Of a stretch of DNA of 64,000 nucleotides, positions 20,876-31,246 are shown piece after piece (position 1 is the first letter of the stretch; the number at the start of each line of letters is the position of its first letter). This DNA is from Rachicladosporium sp. CCFEE 5018 (taxonomy: Eukaryota > Ascomycota > Dothideomycetes > Cladosporiales > Cladosporiaceae), in assembly GCA_002077045.2 (NCBI GenBank), contig KZ111172.1, positions 68,668 to 132,667 on the forward strand, written 5' to 3'. Both the position numbers and the translations under genes were made by a program. The notes under the pieces were generated by a model. It was not told the DNA's origin and ran no database searches. It worked only from the letters and a program-made list of their open reading frames with translations.

Positions 20876-21502
20876 ATGGCCGACTCGCCAGATGATGGCG
20901 GGAGGGCTGAGAGACAGATCACTAGCTCAAGGTGCTACCTACTCGAACTTCCTCCTGAGCTTCGCCTGCTCATCTACAGCCGTCTGCTCGGTTGCACTGG
21001 CTATCTGCAAAGGCCACTACCTCTGGATCATCCCAGTGGATCATCCCGAGCAAAGCGAATCTCAAAGTGGGCGCGAGAGAAGGGCAAGATCATCCTTCCA
21101 GTCGACGACTGCGTTGGGCAAGTGATACGGCAGTGTCATAGAAGTGAAGACTTGCTGGCACCACTAGCGTTGGTTCCTCGAACTTGCAGGACCATCTTCA
21201 AGGAAGCCGAACCGCTCATCACATCCGATTTGGAAAGCAAGGTTTACCGCATCTCTGTGAATGTGTCTAGCATGAGCTGGATGGGGACATATATATGCGC
21301 TCGGCATTGTCCTGTGCGCGATTGTCCTCTGTTGCGGCACGTTCGACGATTGCAGCTTCATCTCTGCCTGCTAGGCTATGACATGCGAGGACCAGACGGA
21401 CTTCACCGCTCAAGATCGTTGGAGAACACTCTGAACGCTATCGATTACAGTATGGAACTGGAGACACTCCATATCACCGGCATGGCTACTTGTTGGCCTT
21501 GA
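20876..21502 (+). CDS. F-box-like LPPELRxxIY protein 1, C-terminally truncated by in-frame TGA (copy 1)
   Basis: The frame from the ATG at 20876 gives 208 residues. It begins with CYLLELPPELRLLIYSRLLG, the short F-box-like/2EXR-type motif typical of large fungal families. The protein resembles its neighbour at 22146 along its length (PRTCRTIFKEAEPLITSDLESKVYR against LRTCKQIRHEAGPIVEANLEGKAYK). It stops at TGA 21500-21502, but the same frame stays open for 35 more codons to TGA 21608-21610. That extension (TLEVLDQIRCVFTMEP) matches FLTVLDNLNCAFTMDA of the neighbour. The stop is identical in all three copies. The product may be a stable truncation, a pseudogene, or subject to readthrough. Function is unknown. 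Confidence 0.6.
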   Translation: MADSPDDGGRAERQITSSRCYLLELPPELRLLIYSRLLGCTGYLQRPLPLDHPSGSSRAKRISKWAREKGKIILPVDDCVGQVIRQCHRSEDLLAPLALVPRTCRTIFKEAEPLITSDLESKVYRISVNVSSMSWMGTYICARHCPVRDCPLLRHVRRLQLHLCLLGYDMRGPDGLHRSRSLENTLNAIDYSMELETLHITGMATCWP

Positions 21503-21610
21503 AACGAAATGAGAAAGACACTCGAGGTGCTCGATCAGATCAGATGTGTCTTCACGATGGAGCCGGACAGAGCTTCGTTGAACGACTATCTGGAATCTGG
21601 CGGACATTGA

Positions 21611-22145
21611 CTGAACTGGACTCATGGCTGGGTTCCGCTTCGGATATCCAGAGCTCTCGCTTGCACATAGTCTTATTTCCGCTTCTCCAGGAGAGCGACA
21701 CGTGGCTAGTGCTTCGTAAGCCGAGACGTAGCATTACGTCTCGGCACTACTGCAAACGTGAGATGCGCCGTCCTTGTGGATATAGCGATTCCTCGATCTG
21801 TCGTTCCCACCAAATCTGTATGGCGTGGGTACACATAGAGGTAATCCTCGGTCCTGAGTTGACGAGGGTGCCTCGATCTGACACATGGGTCTGGGCCGAG
21901 GGATTGGAAGCCGGAAGGGGAGGTGACAACAAAAGGTCATGCCTAGCATGAGAGCTTACACAGCGACGAATTCGAAGTATCGGTCGAGCCTTCCTTGTCA
22001 CAGTGAATACAGACTCGCCGTCCCAGTCACTAGCGCCTTCACAGCCTTTTGATTGCGCCTCGCATCAAGTCAGCGAGGTTGTCAGATATATTCCCTCAAT
22101 CACACATCGTTACAGATTCCCGCAGTGCAGGACAACATCACAAAC
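21611..22145. other. Intergenic region between F-box-like paralogues (copy 1)
   Basis: This 535 bp holds the perfect hairpin at 21720-21745, listed separately, and the upstream region of the second paralogue. Overlapping frames on both strands look like shadows of an older, longer unit. No RNA gene is recognised. Confidence 0.45.
21720..21745. other. Perfect 11-bp inverted repeat with 4-nt loop (copy 1)
   Basis: GCCGAGACGTA and TACGTCTCGGC flank the loop GCAT with no mismatch. It lies 110 bp after the second stop of the first F-box-like gene. It is unchanged at 30821-30846 and 55092-55117. A role as an RNA hairpin in the 3' UTR is possible but unproven. Confidence 0.8.
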
Positions 22146-22835
22146 ATGACCAGGGAGAACACGGTCGCCACTAAGCGACGCTGTCACCTTCTCGAGATTC
22201 CTCCAGAGATCCGTCTACAAGTTTACGACCACCTTCTCGACAAACACGACAACAGAACTCCACCTGATTGCGACAGAAGCGTGGTATCTTTAATCGTCCC
22301 AGAAACATCAGCGGAAATATGGACGAGACAGCCAACGTCCGTTCTGCTGCCAACACTCACCTTCCTCCTGCGAACATGCAAGCAGATTCGGCATGAAGCA
22401 GGCCCTATAGTCGAGGCCAACCTCGAAGGCAAAGCGTACAAAGTTGACACGCGACTGCTGACGAAGCTTTGGGCGGCTCTATCGCCACGTAAAAACGGGC
22501 GCTCATGGTCGATCGCAGACTGTCCATTCCTCGCGCACCTACGCCATCTAGGAATGAGTATTGTATCGATCGGCTATGGGTTGCACGATAGCGAGATCTT
22601 CCTGGACTCGATACGACGTTTCCTGGAGCAAATCAATCACGGAGCCCAGTTGCAAAGCTTTCACATTTCAGCGTGTGGGTCATGGCCGGCTCGATCCACG
22701 GTAGAGTTTCTAACGGTACTCGACAATCTCAATTGTGCATTCACGATGGACGCTCGCATGCTTGCGGCGGTGGGCAGTGCAAGGGGTTGGAAGTGGAAGT
22801 GTGATCGCGCGAGCAGGACCCATCGGACTGGATGA
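22146..22835 (+). CDS. F-box-like LPPEIRxxVY protein 2 (copy 1)
   Basis: The product is 229 residues from the first ATG (MTRENTV). The frame is open further upstream but without an ATG. RRCHLLEIPPEIRLQVYDHLLD is the F-box-like motif (about residues 14-35). It is followed by a helix with LRTCKQIRHEAGPIVEANLEGKAYK and a Leu-rich C-terminal half. This architecture is common in Dothideomycete lineage-expanded families. Roles in ubiquitin ligase adaptors are assumed for F-box proteins but not shown for this group. It is a tandem paralogue of the truncated gene upstream. At 22733 this copy encodes Asn where copy 3 encodes Lys. Confidence 0.7.
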   Translation: MTRENTVATKRRCHLLEIPPEIRLQVYDHLLDKHDNRTPPDCDRSVVSLIVPETSAEIWTRQPTSVLLPTLTFLLRTCKQIRHEAGPIVEANLEGKAYKVDTRLLTKLWAALSPRKNGRSWSIADCPFLAHLRHLGMSIVSIGYGLHDSEIFLDSIRRFLEQINHGAQLQSFHISACGSWPARSTVEFLTVLDNLNCAFTMDARMLAAVGSARGWKWKCDRASRTHRTG

Positions 22836-23438
22836 ACTACATGCGAGCTTCGCAAGTCACACAAAGGATGCATGGTGACTATTCTCCGCCAGTGCATGCT
22901 ATATCCATCGACTGCGTTAAGCCCTCACACAGCCCGGTCAGTGAGGAAGTCCGACATTACGTTCACCTGTATGAACCACAAGGAATGTGCTCATCTCTCA
23001 TCTACCACAAGACCTGGCTTCGCTTTCCACAGAGTCTGCAAGGCTTCTGTGCTCCCATTGAAGCACCCATGACAGCAGAAGCGGAACATCAGCCCAGATG
23101 AGAGAGATGCGGTGCTCCACTGTACGTTTGCCCAATCTGCGTCTCTCCAAGGCACAAGCGTCCACTGCATCACGATCGCAGCTGAAGTTATCTGAGCGCT
23201 TCAGACATGACAGATGCCGGAGAAGTGGTGGTAGTCCGTTTGGCGAGTGGAGACGAGGATTTGAGGTGCGTGGTATCGAACAAAGCAACGCCATTTCAAT
23301 GACAAGCCGGATCAGGAATGACACTCGGCACTCCCTTCCATCACCTTCCAACAATGCCTTGTCTTCAGCTGATGCTCTTTGTCCTCCGACTGCGCTCATC
23401 TCTCGTCTCATCAGCAGCACCATCGAGTCTCCTCGACT
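22836..23438. other. Intergenic tail of contig 1
   Basis: This 603 bp runs from the second F-box-like gene to the gap. A 31-codon frame from the ATG at about 23209 has no support: the equivalent in contig 2 carries a one-base insertion that destroys it. In contigs 2 and 3 this stretch continues towards the Cys/His-rich orphan, which lies beyond the gap here. Confidence 0.5.
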
Positions 23439-23538
23439 NNNNNNNNNNNNNNNNNNNNNNNNNNNNNNNNNNNNNNNNNNNNNNNNNNNNNNNNNNNNNN
23501 NNNNNNNNNNNNNNNNNNNNNNNNNNNNNNNNNNNNNN
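23439..23538. other. Assembly gap of exactly 100 N
   Basis: A run of 100 N is a standard placeholder for a scaffold join of unknown size. Sequence resumes in the middle of an MVD1 codon, at the base matching 14438. Confidence 0.98.
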
Positions 23539-24518
23539 CATCCGACACCCTAACCCTCAATGGCCAACCTCAAGACATCTCCACGCCCCGCACCCAAGCC
23601 TGCCTCCGTGAGCTCCGCCAACTACGGAAAGACCTCGAATCGAAAGACACTTCCCTCCCACAGCTCTCCTCATTGTCCCTGAAGATCGTCTCCGAAAACA
23701 ACTTCCCCACAGCCGCCGGCCTTGCATCCTCCGCAGCCGGTTTCGCAGCCCTAGTCCGCAGCATAGCAAACCTCTACGCCCTCCCCGCCTCCCCCACAGA
23801 ACTCTCCCGCATAGCAAGACAAGGTTCCGGCTCCGCTTGCCGCTCGCTGTTTGGCGGCTATGTAGGATGGAATCACGGCTCCGCAGCAGATGGCAGCGAT
23901 AGCGTGGCGTATGAAGTCGCGCCCGCGGAGCATTGGCCGGAGATGAGGGCTGTGATCCTTGTAGCGAGCGCGGAGAAGAAAGATGTGAGTAGTACGGCGG
24001 GGATGCAGGCGACTGTTGGGACGAGCGCGCTGTTCAAAGCGAGGGCCGAGACCATCGTGCCGCAACGGATGAAGGAGATGGAGGATGCGATACGGGGAAA
24101 GGATTTCGAGAAGTTTGCAAGTCTGACGACACGGGATTCGAATTCGTTCCATGCGACGTGTCTGGACACCGATCCGCCGATCTTCTATATGAACGACACG
24201 TCCCGCGCTGCTGTACGAGTTTGCCAAGCTATCAACGAGACGGCTGGCAGGACAGTGTGTGCGTACACTTTTGATGCGGGGCCGAACGCTGTGGTCTACT
24301 ATTTGGCCGCTGATGAGGCCGCTGTGGCAGGGACGTTCAGGGGTATACTTGGGGAGAAGACGGGCTGGGAAGGGAGTCGAGGGGAGAAGGTAAAGAAAGC
24401 AGGGCAGGTGCCGGAGAACATCGCAGGGTCTGTGGACACCTTGCAGAAGGGAATAAGCAGGGTCATCTTGACAGGAGTGGGCGATGGTCCGAGGAAGACG
24501 GAAGAGCACCTGTGCTAA
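23539..24518 (+). CDS. MVD1: Mevalonate diphosphate decarboxylase, 5'-truncated at contig start (copy 2)
   Basis: The first base after the gap is codon position 2, and the first full codon starts at 23541. Residues from about 60 to the C-terminus are present and intact, including PTAAGLASSAAG and FDAGPN. The missing exon 1 and start of exon 2 are lost to the assembly break. There is no sign of biological decay. Its first 580 bases match copy 3 rather than copy 1. Confidence 0.9.
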
Positions 24519-24872
24519 GGATCCGCTATGCGATTCACCTGCTCTTGGGAAGAGTGCTCCCGGTGATCACGCGGCCAGACGAGCTTCTAGACGATATTGC
24601 TAATACATCGAAATCGACGGCTCAGTGTCCAAGAGAGCCGAAGACGGTGGATATCACAGCCCGCTTGCAGGCGCGGCCACATTGACGCATCCAAAACGCC
24701 CACATGAGTAGACAATCAGGAGCTGAGTGGCGCGCTGCAGTACCTTCAGAAGCAGATCCTATCCCCGCTTCTTACGGAGCGCGGGAAGCGTTCTCCTCCT
24801 TCTGGCTACGCAAAGGAAAGTGACTTCATACATCTTAAATCGCTACCTACTACTTCTACACAGGTTTCGTCA
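24519..24872. other. 3' intergenic, MVD1 / alcohol dehydrogenase (copy 2)
   Basis: This is the copy of 15418-15771. It reads GA at 24565-24566 where the other copies read AG. Nothing gene-like is seen. Confidence 0.5.
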
Positions 24873-26464
24873 TCAATCAAACTCAATATTCACTTTCAGC
24901 GACTTTGTCTCCGCCGCGCGACCAAAGATGTCGTATGCCTTCTCAATCTCATTGAACTTGAAGTCTGCGAGGGAGAAATGTGTCAGCATAAGATTACACA
25001 CGATCGCTGTGCGGCTTCTCGACGACACTCGCATTCCGTTCACACACTCGTGGTCAAGCGTGTAGAAGCACAGGAGGTTTCAGCGCTCGCAGGAGAAACT
25101 CACCATGCGTAATCAACGCGCTCGTGTCCAGCTTCCCAGCCGCCGCTAATTCAAGCAGCATGGGTATAGTATGCGTACTCACAAGCGCCATCGAGATAGC
25201 TATCCCCCTCCCGTCAGCAACAATTCCCTTTCATCCCAACGACGACTCGCGTCAACAGAAGAAAGACTTACTAGTACTCCTCGGCCACAACCTGTCAATA
25301 TCCAACTTCACGCCCACCCCATGAACCCCCACATTCGCAATTCTGCCCCCAATGCCAACGAGATCCTGACACATCTGAAAGGTTTCCGGGACACCGACGG
25401 CTTCGATAACGACGTCGAAGCCGTCCACTTCGCCAAAATGCTGTTTCGCCATAGCCCTAACGCCTTCCACGGAAGTCTTCGACGTATTGATCACCTCATC
25501 TGCGCCCATCTTCTTCGCCACATCCAGCCTCGACTGATCGCGATCGAAGAAGACGATCTTCTTTGGGCTGTAGAGCCGTGCTGCGATTGCTGACGCGAGG
25601 CCGATGGGACCGGCTCCTACGATCGCCACAGTGGAGCCAGGCACAACCTGTCCGCGGAGGGCGCCGACTTCAAGACCTGTGGGCAGGATGTCGGAGTAGA
25701 GGAGGAGACTGCGTTCGGAGACTCCCTGCGGGATGGGGAAGAGGTTGTTGGAGGCGAAGGGGATGCGGACGTGTTCGGCTTGGGTGCCGTCGATTGTGTG
25801 GCCTAGCGTTGTTAGTGGGGACGAGGGGACGAGGGAAGAGCGTCTTTTGTAGTTTACCTAGGACCCAGCCGCCGTGTTGACACTGATCTTGCATACTATG
25901 AAGAGCATCAGTTGGGAGATGTTCTTTCACCGGGATCTTGGGAGCGGGTAGTGCTGCTATCAATGCAGGTGCAAGAATGGAATGGTAATGTTGGGTCTGT
26001 GAGACTGTGGTGGGACCTGAGATGATCCTTGCGCGCATGGCATGGTCTCTCCTCGGCCAGATGTTGCTAGCCAGCCGATGTGGCTGCATTAATGGATGCG
26101 CACAGTATGCGCCAGGCATGTAGAGAAGGGAACGTAGTCTGGGCCGGGAGACGATAAATCAGACTTACCTCCGCTTGCAGAACGAGCACGTCGCGCAGCC
26201 AGTGATGCACCCAATGAGCACTCTATCCCCTTTCTTGATGCCCTTGACTTCACTGCCAATGTCCTCCACGATGCCTACGCCTTCGTGGCCCAACGTGCGG
26301 CCCTGCTCACAAGTCGGTACATCTCCTTTGATAATGTGGAGATCTGTGCCGCAGATAGTTGTGCGAAGGAGCTTGACGATCGCTTCATCTGCGTTCTTGA
26401 TCTCGGGCTTGGGCTTGTCAACGACCTTGATCTTGCCTTTGCCATCATAGGTGAGTGCCTTCAT
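24873..26464 (-). CDS. Zinc-dependent alcohol dehydrogenase (copy 2)
   Basis: It has the same five-exon structure as 15772-17363, shifted by 9101. Exons are 26464-26169, 25895-25858, 25802-25272, 25199-25104 and 24964-24873. The protein appears identical, with both zinc sites and the GAGPIGLASA nucleotide loop intact. Confidence 0.9.
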
Positions 26465-27623
26465 GTTGCAGCTTATAATGGTGTGCTAGAATGAAGAAAT
26501 GGATGGTGCGAGGACTGAGTCTGTGAAAAGATGAACAGTACTTCGAGGATATTCTGACGGTGCGAGAAACGGTCGCGAGAGCTGTCGAGAAGGTCGGGCT
26601 CGAGCAGCGCTTTTGAATGGCGAGGCGAACATCAGGGAAGACTTTGGCGCTCCATGGCGTCGAGCTCCAGGTGTTATTGCCGTAACCCATGTTTCCGACA
26701 CCCCGCAATCAAGTCTGCAAAAAGCGAGGAGCGTTCGAGGTCACTTGGTGCAGTCGATGGTTTGAGGTGGTGAGATGTATCTTGTACTGCAGCTGCGTGG
26801 CGCGGCAGCGGGGAAGCTCAGCAACGAGCCCCTGTTTGCTCAGTGAGACGATCAGGTCCGAGACATCGTCGCACTATTGTGCTGCCTCCACTGCAGGTAC
26901 GTATAGGTTCGTAGGAGCTCTCCATGGTTGGTCTGGGACCAGACTGAGTTCAATGCCGACATGAGCGGAAAGTAGTATGTAGAGACTCTTCTGTCCTGCA
27001 CCGGCGTTGTACTGCGGTCAATCCTTCATTGATGGATTCGCAGCCTGTAGATGGGTCATGAGCGCTCGTTGGTGAGGTCATACCGCTGAGGCAGTATCTA
27101 GTAATGCTCGTAGCAGCGGTTGAGTGCCACGGTCTGGTGCCACAGGACAGGCCTCGTCAGGGTGGAGCGGCTTGGATTCATGAGAGGTCGACAACAGTAT
27201 GAGAAAACGAAAGAATGAGTTCAGGAAGTCAGTCTTACATGGCCTGCATAGCAAAGCGCGCTACCCGAACACAGAGAGACGTTTGAAAGAGTACGACTAG
27301 GAGGGTGCGGAGCTTGCTTGATAGCGCGGGCAGGACGAAGTTCTGGCCAGTGTTCGCGACTGCACAATCTTACGTCTGACGCGCAGACTTGTCCTTCGTC
27401 AACCATGGCAGTCAATTATGCGTGGAAGTGTAGTAACGGTGCAAGGCAGGCATAGGGACCAAGGGACCTTGATGGACACAACAACCGCGTTACTTGCCCG
27501 ATTGGAACACATGACGACATCCAATGTCTGCCGAGGCCTGGCCTTTCGAGGACAATTCATCAATCCTTATGGCATATAGAAAAATTGTACCGATCACAAA
27601 CGCAGTCGTTATAGGAGGTTCCC
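26465..27623. promoter_or_regulatory. Divergent upstream region, alcohol dehydrogenase / AFG1-like (copy 2)
   Basis: This is the copy of 17364-18522. No difference was noticed by eye and no gene is supported. Confidence 0.45.
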
Positions 27624-29813
27624 ATGTCTGCCACTGCCTCGAGGGGCTTAGCCATTACAGATCCACTCGTGAAGTACAGAGCCTTGACAGCAACAAAGGC
27701 GATCCGACAGGACCCGGCACAGCATCGCCTAGCCTTACATCTGCAAAAGCTATACGAACGACTCAAGGACTACGAGCCCCAGATCGAGTACCGAAAGCGT
27801 TTAGAGCAAATCTCCCGTGCCGTCAAGGCCAGTTCAGGTCAAGATGGACCTTCGAGACGGGAGTCATGGAGTTCGATGTTCTCTGCATCGCTTGGCAGGG
27901 ACACCTTGGCCCTTACCCGGAAGCTGACCTCCAGCGAAGGAGCCCTTGCAATGGACTCTCCAAAAGGCCTGATGCTGCACGGTGAAGTTGGTACTGGAAA
28001 GTCTATGCTCGTTGATCTGTTCGCGGACTGCTTGCCCAACAGCAAGAAGCGACGCTGGCACTTCAACACATTCATGCTGGAAACCTTTGCTAAGCTTGAA
28101 GCGCTGCGGAGGTCAAGGCAAGTGCCTGGGATCGATGATGGAGGCGATCACTCGATGCTGTACTTGGCGAGAGACATGATCGAGACAAGTCCCATTCTGT
28201 TTCTCGATGAGTTCCAACTACCAGATCGAGCTGCAAGCAAGATCATGACAAATTTCATGACTAGCTTCTTTCAGCTTGGTGGTGTACTGATCGCGACTTC
28301 CAATCGCATGCCGGAGGAGCTGGCGAAGGCGGCTGGTATGGACTTCCCTGCCCCGGCGCCAGATGCTTCAACAGGTCTATGGGGGATGGGACTTGGCAGA
28401 CGAAAGACGGCAGGTCGGGGCGATAAGATGTTTGCTGGCCAAACCGAGTTCGCGGGATTCTTGGACGTGCTGAAGGCCAGGTGCGAGGTCTGGGAGATGG
28501 AGGGCGCCAAGGATTACAGACGCAGTGAGAGCGCGAAGAGCGCTGCGAGTAGGAAGTCCGCAGACGCCGAGCAGGAGTGGAGAGCTGATGGGCACGAAGA
28601 TCTGCAGCATAGTGTCGGAATGCCTGGCTGGCCCGCGGCTGAGGCTGTTGAGAACGATGATGCAGTGGAAGTGGAAGAGGAGACTGCGGCGCTCCCGTCG
28701 AATTTCGTAATGACAGGTACAGATACTGACGGCACTTTGACCGCCGCATTACAGGATGCAGTTGGGTATCCGACGCTGCAAGACGTGCCATGGCAGCCAT
28801 CTGCCCTGACAGTCTACGGCCGCCTCATCCCCGTCCCTCGATCGTACGATGGCGTGACTTGCTGGACATTCGACGAGCTCTGTAGAACCACTCTGGGGCC
28901 TGCTGACTACATCACGCTGGCTTCCACCTACCATACCATGGTGCTCACAGATGTGCCTGTCTTGACCTGGCTCATGAAAAACGAGGCCCGTCGCTTCATC
29001 ACACTCCTCGACGCGCTCTACGAATGTCGCTGCAAGCTGTTCATCACGGCGGCAGCAGGGCCAGACGACATCTTCTTCCCTGAGCATACCTCTGACAATG
29101 CCGAGAACGGCGACGCTACCTACGCCGAGACGATCTCAGAAGTGTACCAAGATGCTACCGCGCCATTCAGACCCAATATTCTGTCAGCCAACCCGGACTA
29201 TGCAGAGCCTGAGCCGGATCCAGAGCCGAACTACACACATGCCCGCTTTGCCGGGCTATTGAATGCAGATGCGCTCGAGGACGACCCACCGAATAAGCCA
29301 CACCGAAAGCCTTGGAGTCGATCGTTTGGTCGTACAGACTCAGAGCTCGAACGTCCGCCCATAGATCCAGACGAAGTTCGGCGTCGACCAAACTTCACCA
29401 AGACCGGTGCGTTCACGGGTGAGGATGAGCGTTTCGCCTACAAGCGTGCCCAGAGTCGACTATGGGAAATGTGCGGCTCACGCTGGTGGGCGAGAGATGA
29501 AGTGGACTGGCATCGACCGTTACCTGCTGACGTGCGACGATGGGAGCGACCTGCGAGTGAAGTCGCCAAATCGTCGCCAAGCCTTGTGAGTGATGTAAGG
29601 GTGACTGATGCAGCGATGGGTGATGCCATTGAGGATGACAGTAGAGATGAAAGAAGCTTCAGACATGTGAGCACGAGCCCTTTCAGGACCGCGACTGAGC
29701 CTCCGCCTAAGTTCTCACTGGCACATGCGTGGGGTATGGTGAAATATGGGCCGAAAGCTGGTGCATGGGGTCAAGGTGTGGATGGACTGAAGGATAGAGA
29801 GAAGGACAAGTGA
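27624..29813 (+). CDS. AFG1/LACE1-type AAA-like ATPase (copy 2)
   Basis: These 729 residues are indistinguishable from the 18523-20712 product. Walker A GEVGTGKS, Walker B ILFLDEF and the acidic insert are all present. Identity over 2.2 kb, third codon positions included, contrasts with the clear divergence further right in this contig. Confidence 0.88.
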   Translation: MSATASRGLAITDPLVKYRALTATKAIRQDPAQHRLALHLQKLYERLKDYEPQIEYRKRLEQISRAVKASSGQDGPSRRESWSSMFSASLGRDTLALTRKLTSSEGALAMDSPKGLMLHGEVGTGKSMLVDLFADCLPNSKKRRWHFNTFMLETFAKLEALRRSRQVPGIDDGGDHSMLYLARDMIETSPILFLDEFQLPDRAASKIMTNFMTSFFQLGGVLIATSNRMPEELAKAAGMDFPAPAPDASTGLWGMGLGRRKTAGRGDKMFAGQTEFAGFLDVLKARCEVWEMEGAKDYRRSESAKSAASRKSADAEQEWRADGHEDLQHSVGMPGWPAAEAVENDDAVEVEEETAALPSNFVMTGTDTDGTLTAALQDAVGYPTLQDVPWQPSALTVYGRLIPVPRSYDGVTCWTFDELCRTTLGPADYITLASTYHTMVLTDVPVLTWLMKNEARRFITLLDALYECRCKLFITAAAGPDDIFFPEHTSDNAENGDATYAETISEVYQDATAPFRPNILSANPDYAEPEPDPEPNYTHARFAGLLNADALEDDPPNKPHRKPWSRSFGRTDSELERPPIDPDEVRRRPNFTKTGAFTGEDERFAYKRAQSRLWEMCGSRWWARDEVDWHRPLPADVRRWERPASEVAKSSPSLVSDVRVTDAAMGDAIEDDSRDERSFRHVSTSPFRTATEPPPKFSLAHAWGMVKYGPKAGAWGQGVDGLKDREKDK

Positions 29814-29976
29814 AGTAACGGCAGTGAAGGACTGGCTTGTGACGCTGTTCAGTTGATCGCGTGTCAGCCGCTGTTCCCTCCAACATTTCGACTCAACACA
29901 TCACGACTTGTGTCATACAGCATCGACACACAACATCTAGTATCATCAAAGCAATCTTCCGTTTCCCTTTGTCAAA

Positions 29977-30603
29977 ATGGCCGACTCGCCAGATGATGGC
30001 GGGAGGGCTGAGAGACAGATCACTAGCTCAAGGTGCTACCTACTCGAACTTCCTCCTGAGCTTCGCCTGCTCATCTACAGCCGTCTGCTCGGTTGCACTG
30101 GCTATCTGCAAAGGCCACTACCTCTGGATCATCCCAGTGGATCATCCCGAGCAAAGCGAATCTCAAAGTGGGCGCGAGAGAAGGGCAAGATCATCCTTCC
30201 AGTCGACGACTGCGTTGGGCAAGTGATACGGCAGTGTCATAGAAGTGAAGACTTGCTGGCACCACTAGCGTTGGTTCCTCGAACTTGCAGGACCATCTTC
30301 AAGGAAGCCGAACCGCTCATCACATCCGATTTGGAAAGCAAGGTTTACCGCATCTCTGTGAATGTGTCTAGCATGAGCTGGATGGGGACATATATATGCG
30401 CTCGGCATTGTCCTGTGCGCGATTGTCCTCTGTTGCGGCACGTTCGACGATTGCAGCTTCATCTCTGCCTGCTAGGCTATGACATGCGAGGACCAGACGG
30501 ACTTCACCGCTCAAGATCGTTGGAGAACACTCTGAACGCTATCGATTACAGTATGGAACTGGAGACACTCCATATCACCGGCATGGCTACTTGTTGGCCT
30601 TGA
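29977..30603 (+). CDS. F-box-like protein 1 with in-frame TGA (copy 2)
   Basis: It is identical to the 20876-21502 product, including the TGA at 30601-30603 and the open continuation to TGA at 30709-30711. The shared stop argues against a sequencing error private to one copy, unless the copies derive from the same reads. Confidence 0.6.
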   Translation: MADSPDDGGRAERQITSSRCYLLELPPELRLLIYSRLLGCTGYLQRPLPLDHPSGSSRAKRISKWAREKGKIILPVDDCVGQVIRQCHRSEDLLAPLALVPRTCRTIFKEAEPLITSDLESKVYRISVNVSSMSWMGTYICARHCPVRDCPLLRHVRRLQLHLCLLGYDMRGPDGLHRSRSLENTLNAIDYSMELETLHITGMATCWP

Positions 30604-30711
30604 AACGAAATGAGAAAGACACTCGAGGTGCTCGATCAGATCAGATGTGTCTTCACGATGGAGCCGGACAGAGCTTCGTTGAACGACTATCTGGAATCTG
30701 GCGGACATTGA

Positions 30712-31246
30712 CTGAACTGGACTCATGGCTGGGTTCCGCTTCGGATATCCAGAGCTCTCGCTTGCACATAGTCTTATTTCCGCTTCTCCAGGAGAGCGAC
30801 ACGTGGCTAGTGCTTCGTAAGCCGAGACGTAGCATTACGTCTCGGCACTACTGCAAACGTGAGATGCGCCGTCCTTGTGGATATAGCGATTCCTCGATCT
30901 GTCGTTCCCACCAAATCTGTATGGCGTGGGTACACATAGAGGTAATCCTCGGTCCTGAGTTGACGAGGGTGCCTCGATCTGACACATGGGTCTGGGCCGA
31001 GGGATTGGAAGCCGGAAGGGGAGGTGACAACAAAAGGTCATGCCTAGCATGAGAGCTTACACAGCGACGAATTCGAAGTATCGGTCGAGCCTTCCTTGTC
31101 ACAGTGAATACAGACTCGCCGTCCCAGTCACTAGCGCCTTCACAGCCTTTTGATTGCGCCTCGCATCAAGTCAGCGAGGTTGTCAGATATATTCCCTCAA
31201 TCACACATCGTTACAGATTCCCGCAGTGCAGGACAACATCACAAAC
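30712..31246. other. Intergenic region between F-box-like paralogues (copy 2)
   Basis: This is the copy of 21611-22145 and includes the hairpin at 30821-30846. No gene is seen. Confidence 0.45.
30821..30846. other. Perfect 11-bp inverted repeat (copy 2)
   Basis: Arms GCCGAGACGTA and TACGTCTCGGC with loop GCAT, unchanged from copy 1. Confidence 0.8.

Larger units (their letters stand above)
14438..23438 (+). repeat. Triplicated block, copy 1 (end of contig 1)
   Basis: This 9001-bp segment is repeated at 23539-32540 and 47810-56810 in the same orientation. Gene coordinates keep offsets of +9101 and +33372 with no indel until the last few hundred bases. It contains most of MVD1, the alcohol dehydrogenase, the AFG1-like ATPase and both F-box-like genes. 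Its right end is cut by a 100-N gap and its left part continues into unique sequence, so this is the copy with the true left flank. Confidence 0.95.

Noticed and set aside
23539..24518. MVD1 copies 2 and 3 as pseudogenes
   Set aside because: They lack only what lies before the contig start. The remaining frame and catalytic motifs are intact.
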